Positions 59,685 through 64,000 of a stretch of DNA of 64,000 bases are shown here, piece after piece. Origin of the DNA: Cyanobium sp. AMD-g. Its GTDB lineage: Bacteria > Cyanobacteriota > Cyanobacteriia > PCC-6307 > Cyanobiaceae. Under the pieces are notes generated by a model, which saw only the letters and a list, made by a program, of their open reading frames with translations, was not told the DNA's origin and ran no database searches. The stretch is from assembly GCF_024346395.1 (NCBI RefSeq), contig NZ_JAGQCW010000005.1, positions 1 through 64,000 on the forward strand, given 5' to 3'. Made by a program: the position numbers and the translations under genes. How positions within the stretch are numbered: position 1 is the first letter of the stretch; the number at the start of each line of letters is the position of its first letter.

Positions 59685-60530
59685 TCAACCGATCGGAACG
59701 CCGATGAACGGATCGGCGGGAGGATCGCACGATTCCAACAGAAATCGCGGTTGACAATCATACCAGGCGGCCCCAGGGAAAATGTCCGTTGGGTAGCCCA
59801 CCCGCAGCAGGCAAAGCCCCTGGGGCGGTGCGGCCTCCTTGACCGCGTGGCGGGCGCCGCTGCGCCAGCGGTGCAGGAACTCCTCGGCCTCAAGGCGGCC
59901 CTCCCCGACGGCCACCAGCTGGCCCATCAGCAGACGCACCATGCCGTACAGAAAGCCGCTGGCCTGCACCTCGGTGACCAGCAGATCACCCTGCCGATTG
60001 ATGTGCACGTCCTGAACGGTGGTGCGGGCATGGGCGCGGCGGCTGCCCGCCCGCTGGAAGGCGGAGAAGTCGTGCTCCCCCAGCAGAGCCTCCAGACAGC
60101 GGGCCATCCGGGCCTCATCGAGGCGCCACTGGTAGCGATGCCAGCTCCAGGGGGCCAGGAACAGGTTGGGGGTGCGGCCGTTGAAGATGGTGTAGCGGTA
60201 GCGCCGGTAGGTGGCACTGAAGCAGGCGTGCCAGTCGGCGGGGACCTCGGCGGCGGCCCTCACCCGGATCGTGGGCGGCAGGCGGCCGTTGAGAGCCTTC
60301 GCCCAACGGGATACGGGAATGGGGCCGGTGGCATCGAAATGCACCACCTGGGCGGCGGCATGGACGCCGCTGTCGGTGCGGCCCGCGGCCACGGCCTGGG
60401 CGGGACGGTGCGGGTCGAGGGCGGCGATGGCCCCCTCCAGGGTTTCCTGAACGCTGCTGTGGCCGGACTGACGCTGCCAGCCGTGAAACGAGGAGCCCTC
60501 GTACTGCAGGGACAGCGCGATCCTGTTCAG
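59685..60530 (-). CDS. truA: tRNA pseudouridine synthase A, probable CTG start
   Basis: It modifies U38-40 of tRNA anticodon arms. The catalytic Asp is in [11 protein letters not shown], and the N-terminal strand [19 protein letters not shown] is intact and conserved. No ATG, GTG or TTG occurs upstream of that strand; the first standard codon (GTG 60392) would delete about 46 conserved residues. The best start is CTG at 60530-60528, whose CTGA overlaps the rplQ stop TGA, giving 281 residues, the normal length. An ATC at 60521 is an alternative. Translational coupling with rplQ is likely. Confidence 0.85.
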   Translation of the reverse strand: MNRIALSLQYEGSSFHGWQRQSGHSSVQETLEGAIAALDPHRPAQAVAAGRTDSGVHAAAQVVHFDATGPIPVSRWAKALNGRLPPTIRVRAAAEVPADWHACFSATYRRYRYTIFNGRTPNLFLAPWSWHRYQWRLDEARMARCLEALLGEHDFSAFQRAGSRRAHARTTVQDVHINRQGDLLVTEVQASGFLYGMVRLLMGQLVAVGEGRLEAEEFLHRWRSGARHAVKEAAPPQGLCLLRVGYPTDIFPGAAWYDCQPRFLLESCDPPADPFIGVPIG

Positions 60531-60877
60531 ACCAGCTCGATGATCGCCATCTCGGCGTTGTCGCCACGGCGGGGGACCGTGCGGATGATGCGGGTGTAGC
60601 CACCCTGGCGATCGCCGTAGCGGTCCTGGGCCTTGTCGAACAGGGCGTGGACGAGCTGCTTGTCGTAGATGTAGCCGATGGCGCGGCGACGGGCGGCGAG
60701 GGTGCCGTCCTTGGCCAGGGTGATCATGCGCTCGGCTTCATCACGCAGGGCCTTGGCCCGGGCCTTGGTGGTGGTGACGCGGCCTTCACGGATGAGCTGG
60801 GTGGTCAGACCACGCAGCATGGCCTTGCGTTGGTCGGCGGGGCGTCCCAGCAGGGGGACTCGGCACTGGTGTCGCAT
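60527..60877 (-). CDS. rplQ: 50S ribosomal protein L17
   Basis: 116 residues starting [28 protein letters not shown], with [19 protein letters not shown] and the C-terminal [14 protein letters not shown]. It lies at the peptide exit tunnel. It follows rpoA and its stop overlaps the proposed truA start. Confidence 0.98.
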   Translation of the reverse strand: MRHQCRVPLLGRPADQRKAMLRGLTTQLIREGRVTTTKARAKALRDEAERMITLAKDGTLAARRRAIGYIYDKQLVHALFDKAQDRYGDRQGGYTRIIRTVPRRGDNAEMAIIELV

Positions 60878-60923
60878 GGTGGGGACGGGAAAGGTGGCGA
60901 AACGGGGAAGGGGGAACCGCCTT

Positions 60924-61862
60924 TCAGCCGCTGGTGCGGCTCTGGGGCAGGGAGATGCCGATCCTCTCGAGGGCCTCGATCACCTCGTCGGCGGACTTGG
61001 ATCCGAAGTTCTTGATCTCCAGGAGGTCTTCGTAGCTGAAGCCCATGAGGTCGGAGACGGAGTTGACCTGAGCGCGCTTCAGGCAGTTGTAGGCGCGGAC
61101 GGAAAGGTTCAGCTCCTCCAGGGGGATCTGGGCCTCAGCCGAAGGCTCGGGTTCCAGGCCGGGCTCCTCGGTCATGGTGAGGGTGGCCAGGGGCTGGAAC
61201 AGCTCCATCAGCTGGTTGGCGGCCTGGGCCATGGCGTCGTCGGGGGTGACGCTGCCGTTGGTCTCGATCTCGATGCGCAGGCGCTCGTGGGCCGAGCCGC
61301 CTTCGCCGACCGCGGTTTCATCGACGGTGTAGTTGACCCGACGGACGGGCATGAAGACCGCGTCGATCTGGAGCAGGTCGATGGCGGTGGTGTCCTCGTT
61401 GTGGCGATCCACAGGCCGGTAGCCGATGCCGCGCTCCACGTGGACCTCCATCTCCAGGCTGTGGCCCTCGGCCACGGTGGCGATCTCCCGATCGCCGTCG
61501 ATGACCTGCACCTGGGGGGAGAACTGCAGATCCGAAGCGGTGACCCGGGCCGGGCCGTTGACCATCAGCCGGCCGATCTCGAGATCACGGCTGCGGCTGT
61601 TGACGGGAACCGACTTGCAGTTGAGCAGGATGTCGAGCACATCCTCGCGCACACCAGGCACCGTGGCGTACTCGTGGTTGACCCCGGAGAGACGCACCGC
61701 CGTGATGGCGCTTCCTTCGAGACCACCGATCAGCACACGCCGCAGGGCATTGCCGAGGGTGGTCGCCTGGCCCCGATCCAGGGGGCCGATCAGGAAGACG
61801 CCCGTCTGGGAACGGTCGTCGGCGACCTGGTGCTCGACCCGATCGATCTGGTAGTGCAACAC
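60924..61862 (-). CDS. rpoA: RNA polymerase alpha subunit
   Basis: 312 residues. N-terminal domain: [28 protein letters not shown] (dimerisation), [22 protein letters not shown] segment. C-terminal domain: [42 protein letters not shown], the surface that contacts UP elements and activators. Part of the alpha operon with rpsM-rpsK upstream and rplQ downstream. Confidence 0.98.
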   Translation of the reverse strand: MLHYQIDRVEHQVADDRSQTGVFLIGPLDRGQATTLGNALRRVLIGGLEGSAITAVRLSGVNHEYATVPGVREDVLDILLNCKSVPVNSRSRDLEIGRLMVNGPARVTASDLQFSPQVQVIDGDREIATVAEGHSLEMEVHVERGIGYRPVDRHNEDTTAIDLLQIDAVFMPVRRVNYTVDETAVGEGGSAHERLRIEIETNGSVTPDDAMAQAANQLMELFQPLATLTMTEEPGLEPEPSAEAQIPLEELNLSVRAYNCLKRAQVNSVSDLMGFSYEDLLEIKNFGSKSADEVIEALERIGISLPQSRTSG

Positions 61863-61944
61863 GGTCAGAGGAGGTGGGAAAGGAAAGGTGGCCGCGGCAG
61901 CGGCCCTGGGGAGTCGGGTGGGAAGCCGGAGGTCTCCGGACGGC

Positions 61945-62337
61945 TCAGACCCGGCGGCGCTTGGCCCGGCGGCAACCGTTGTGGGGCAGGGGGGTGACGT
62001 CGCGGATCAGGGTGATCTCGAGGCCGGCCACCTGCAGGGCCCGGATGGCGGTTTCGCGCCCGGAGCCAGGACCGCGCACCAGCACTTCGATCTGACGCAT
62101 GCCCTGCTCAAGCGCCCGGCGGGCGGCCGCTTCGGCGGCGGTCTGGGCGGCGAAGGGGGTGCCCTTGCGGGCTCCCTTGAAGCCGCTGGCGCCGGCAGAC
62201 GACCAGCTCACCACCTCACCGGCGGTGTCGGTGATGGAGACGATCGTGTTGTTGAAGGTGCTCTGGATGTGCGCGACCCCGTTGGGGACATTGCGCTTGG
62301 CCTTCTTGGGGCCTGTCTTCTTGGCTGGTTTGGCCAT
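61945..62337 (-). CDS. rpsK: 30S ribosomal protein S11
   Basis: 130 residues with [46 protein letters not shown] and the C-terminal [17 protein letters not shown]. It forms the 30S platform. It is separated from rpsM by an unusually long, very GC-rich 171-bp spacer. Confidence 0.98.
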   Translation of the reverse strand: MAKPAKKTGPKKAKRNVPNGVAHIQSTFNNTIVSITDTAGEVVSWSSAGASGFKGARKGTPFAAQTAAEAAARRALEQGMRQIEVLVRGPGSGRETAIRALQVAGLEITLIRDVTPLPHNGCRRAKRRRV

Positions 62338-62508
62338 GGCGGTGACCCTGCGGGAGCAGGGAGGTGATCAAAGGACTGGGGGGAAGTCCCGGTGACGACC
62401 TCCGGGAGAGGAGGGCGGCGGGACCGGGGCCCGGTGGCCGCCGCGAGGGGCCAGGGGCCGGGGAAGGGGGCAGGCAGGGAAGGGGGAACGGGCCCGGAGG
62501 CCCGGACC

Positions 62509-62874
62509 TCACTTCTTCTTGCCGGCCACGGTCTTGCGGGCGCCGCGGCGGGTGCGGGCGTTGGTGCGGGTGCGCTGACCACGCACGGGCAGGCCCATGC
62601 GATGGCGGCGACCCCGCAGGCAGCCGATGTCCTGCAGGCGCTTGAGGGCCATGCCCTCTTCGCGGCGCAGGTCGCCCTCGAGGACGAAGGAATCGGCGGC
62701 GCCGCGCAGCTTCTGCACGTCGCCATCGCTGAGGTCCTTCACGCGGATGTCGGGGCTGACCCCCGATTTGGCGAGAATCTTGCGGGCCCTGGTGAGCCCG
62801 ATCCCGTACACGTAAGTGAGTGAGATCTCAACCCTCTTGTCACGAGGGATATCGACACCGGCGATCCGAGCCAC
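62509..62874 (-). CDS. rpsM: 30S ribosomal protein S13
   Basis: 121 residues starting [26 protein letters not shown], with [27 protein letters not shown] and a basic C-terminus. It contacts tRNA and 50S bridge B1. It lies 66 bp downstream of rpmJ. Confidence 0.98.
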   Translation of the reverse strand: MARIAGVDIPRDKRVEISLTYVYGIGLTRARKILAKSGVSPDIRVKDLSDGDVQKLRGAADSFVLEGDLRREEGMALKRLQDIGCLRGRRHRMGLPVRGQRTRTNARTRRGARKTVAGKKK

Positions 62875-62940
62875 GTCAGGAAACGATCAGAGGGCAATGG
62901 GGGTGGCGGCCGAAGGCGGCCGCCGTGGAAGCGTGGGGGG

Positions 62941-63054
62941 TCAACCCTGACGCTGCTTGTGCTTCGGGTTGGTGCAGATCACCATGACCCGGCCGTGGCG
63001 ACGGATCACCCGGCATTTGTCGCACATTTTCTTGACTGAGGCACGCACCTTCAT
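62941..63054 (-). CDS. rpmJ: 50S ribosomal protein L36
   Basis: 37 residues starting [21 protein letters not shown] and ending [11 protein letters not shown]. The zinc ligands are retained (CDKC, then a Cys and the terminal His region), so it is the zinc-binding type. Normal length for L36. Confidence 0.96.
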   Translation of the reverse strand: MKVRASVKKMCDKCRVIRRHGRVMVICTNPKHKQRQG

Positions 63055-63097
63055 GGGCGTTGTGCTCTCCGAATTTGCAAACAGCTACCTTATCACA

Positions 63098-63649
63098 TCA
63101 GTCAACAAGGCTGGCTACGATCCGCTCCCCGATCTCCGCCACCGTGCCGGAGGCCTCCACGCTGTGGAGAAGGCCCAGCTGGCGGTAGTGGTCGATCAGG
63201 GGGGCGGTCTGCTCCTGGTACACCACCAGGCGGTTGCGGATCACCGCTTCGTTGTCGTCGGCCCGGCCACGGGAGAGCAGGCGCTGGATCAGCACCCCGT
63301 CCTCCAGTTCCAGCAGCAGCACCCGCTCGATGCGCTGGTCGAGCTCGGCCAGCAGGCCGTCGAGCGCCTCGGCCTGGGCCAGGTTGCGGGGGAAGCCGTC
63401 GAGGAGCCAACCGCCGGTGTGGCCCTCGAGGCGGCTGCGCACGATCGCCAGCACCAACCCATCGCTCACCAGCTCGCCGCGGGCCATCACGGCCTCCGCC
63501 TCCTGGCCCAGGGCGCTGCCGGCCTTCACCTCCGCCCGCAGCAGTTCACCGGTGGAGAGATGCAGCAGCTGGTGGCGTTCGGCCAGCAGCTCGGCCTGGG
63601 TGCCCTTGCCGGCGCCAGGGGGGCCGAGGAAGAGGAGTCGCTGTTTCAT
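63098..63649 (-). CDS. adk: adenylate kinase
   Basis: 183 residues. Walker A GPPGAGKGTQAEL, DGFPRNLAQAEALD and the short LID form typical of cyanobacteria (no zinc finger). It interconverts ATP, AMP and ADP. Position between secY and rpmJ is the standard spc-operon order. Terminal segment GTVAEIGERIVASLVD. Confidence 0.97.
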   Translation of the reverse strand: MKQRLLFLGPPGAGKGTQAELLAERHQLLHLSTGELLRAEVKAGSALGQEAEAVMARGELVSDGLVLAIVRSRLEGHTGGWLLDGFPRNLAQAEALDGLLAELDQRIERVLLLELEDGVLIQRLLSRGRADDNEAVIRNRLVVYQEQTAPLIDHYRQLGLLHSVEASGTVAEIGERIVASLVD

Positions 63650-63674
63650 GGGAGAGGAGACGGGAGAACGGGGC

Positions 63675-64000
63675 CTACTGCCTGACCAGTCCTTCGTAGC
63701 GCTGGGAGATCACGTAGGTCTGCACCTGCTTGGCGGTGTCGATGGCCACGCCCACCAGGATCAGCAGGGAGGTGGCGCCCAGGCCCTGGAAGGTGCGCAC
63801 CTGGGTGGCACCTTCCACGGCCGAGGGAATGATGGCGATGGCACCCAGGAACAGGCCCCCCAGCAGGGTGAGCCGGTTGGACACCCCCGAGAGGTAGTCG
63901 GCGGTGGCGGAGCCGGGGCGCACGCCGGGAATGGCCACGCCGGAGCGCTTCAGGTTGGTGGCGATGTCCACCGGGTTGACGGTGAGGGAGGCGTAGAAGA
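63675..64000 (-). CDS. secY: protein translocase subunit SecY, C-terminal part
   Basis: The visible end of SecY, cut by the right edge of the window. It contains the conserved cytosolic stretch NLKRSGVAIPGVRPGSAT and last helices (LTLLGGLFLGAIAIIPSAVEG, LGATSLLILVGVAIDTAKQV), ending YVISQRYEGLVRQ. SecY forms the channel of the general secretion system. About 108 residues are present. Confidence 0.96.
   Translation of the reverse strand, partial: FYASLTVNPVDIATNLKRSGVAIPGVRPGSATADYLSGVSNRLTLLGGLFLGAIAIIPSAVEGATQVRTFQGLGATSLLILVGVAIDTAKQVQTYVISQRYEGLVRQ

Noticed and set aside
60115..60603. Alternative minus-strand frame across the rplQ-truA junction
   Set aside because: It is a shadow frame; the protein is Arg/Pro/Ser-rich without domains, while the adjacent frame encodes conserved TruA residues.

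Overview
The window is a GC-rich (roughly two-thirds G+C by eye) stretch of chromosome from a unicellular cyanobacterium of the Synechococcus/Cyanobium type. Direct evidence is the complete photosystem I set psaA, psaB, psaL and psaI, a glutamate synthase of the long ferredoxin type, a plastoquinone/tocopherol-pathway methyltransferase, the cyanobacterial type of RNase E with an Arg-rich tail, and scattered HIP1 palindromes (GCGATCGC, for example at 5897, 13933, 15426, 42255 and 58133). No transposase, prophage or CRISPR array was seen.

Layout. 1-5826: a giant surface or secreted repeat protein. 5973-17193: housekeeping genes (CPBP protease, clpS, dapL, a B12/radical SAM protein followed by rne-rnhB, a DUF1997 protein, pheA, an MPBQ/MSBQ methyltransferase, a Lon-type N-domain protein). 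17333-22154 (minus): str operon rpsL-rpsG-fusA-tuf-rpsJ, preceded upstream by a HesB-like gene and a phosphodiester glycosidase. 24670-33762: glutamate synthase, a small secreted protein, lipA, tRNA-Pro, a cbiG-cobJ fusion and a Pro/Glu/Thr-rich exported protein. 34185-52324: photosystem I region, psaA-psaB on plus and psaI-psaL on minus, with two very large genes of 1806 and 2308 residues between them. 52408-57096: dolichol-phosphate-mannose-synthase-like glycosyltransferase, NlpC/P60 hydrolase, beta-lactamase-like protein, tRNA-Ser, alanine racemase, HNH endonuclease. 57136-64000 (minus): end of the S10/spc/alpha ribosomal cluster, reading secY-adk-rpmJ-rpsM-rpsK-rpoA-rplQ-truA-rplM-rpsI-rpmE-prfA.

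How it fits together. Two translation clusters and the PSI core genes make this a highly expressed region. The accessory content is three giant genes. The two in the PSI region look like extracellular phosphorus-scavenging enzymes: one joins a phytase-like esterase propeller to a 5'-nucleotidase and RTX-like repeats; the other joins an ExeM/NucH-type nuclease, a PhoD-type alkaline phosphatase and a DUF4114 C-terminus. Together they could degrade extracellular DNA and nucleotides to phosphate. That is an inference from domains with intact catalytic motifs, not a demonstrated system. The third (262-5826) carries four near-identical Trp-rich C-terminal modules whose sequence variants alternate A-B-A-B.

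Points most worth checking are the nuclease-phosphatase megaenzyme pair, the ABAB repeat with a frameshifted last copy, a likely CTG start of truA overlapping the rplQ stop, a terminator hairpin just before prfA, and a perfect inverted repeat over the start codon of the gene divergent from pheA.
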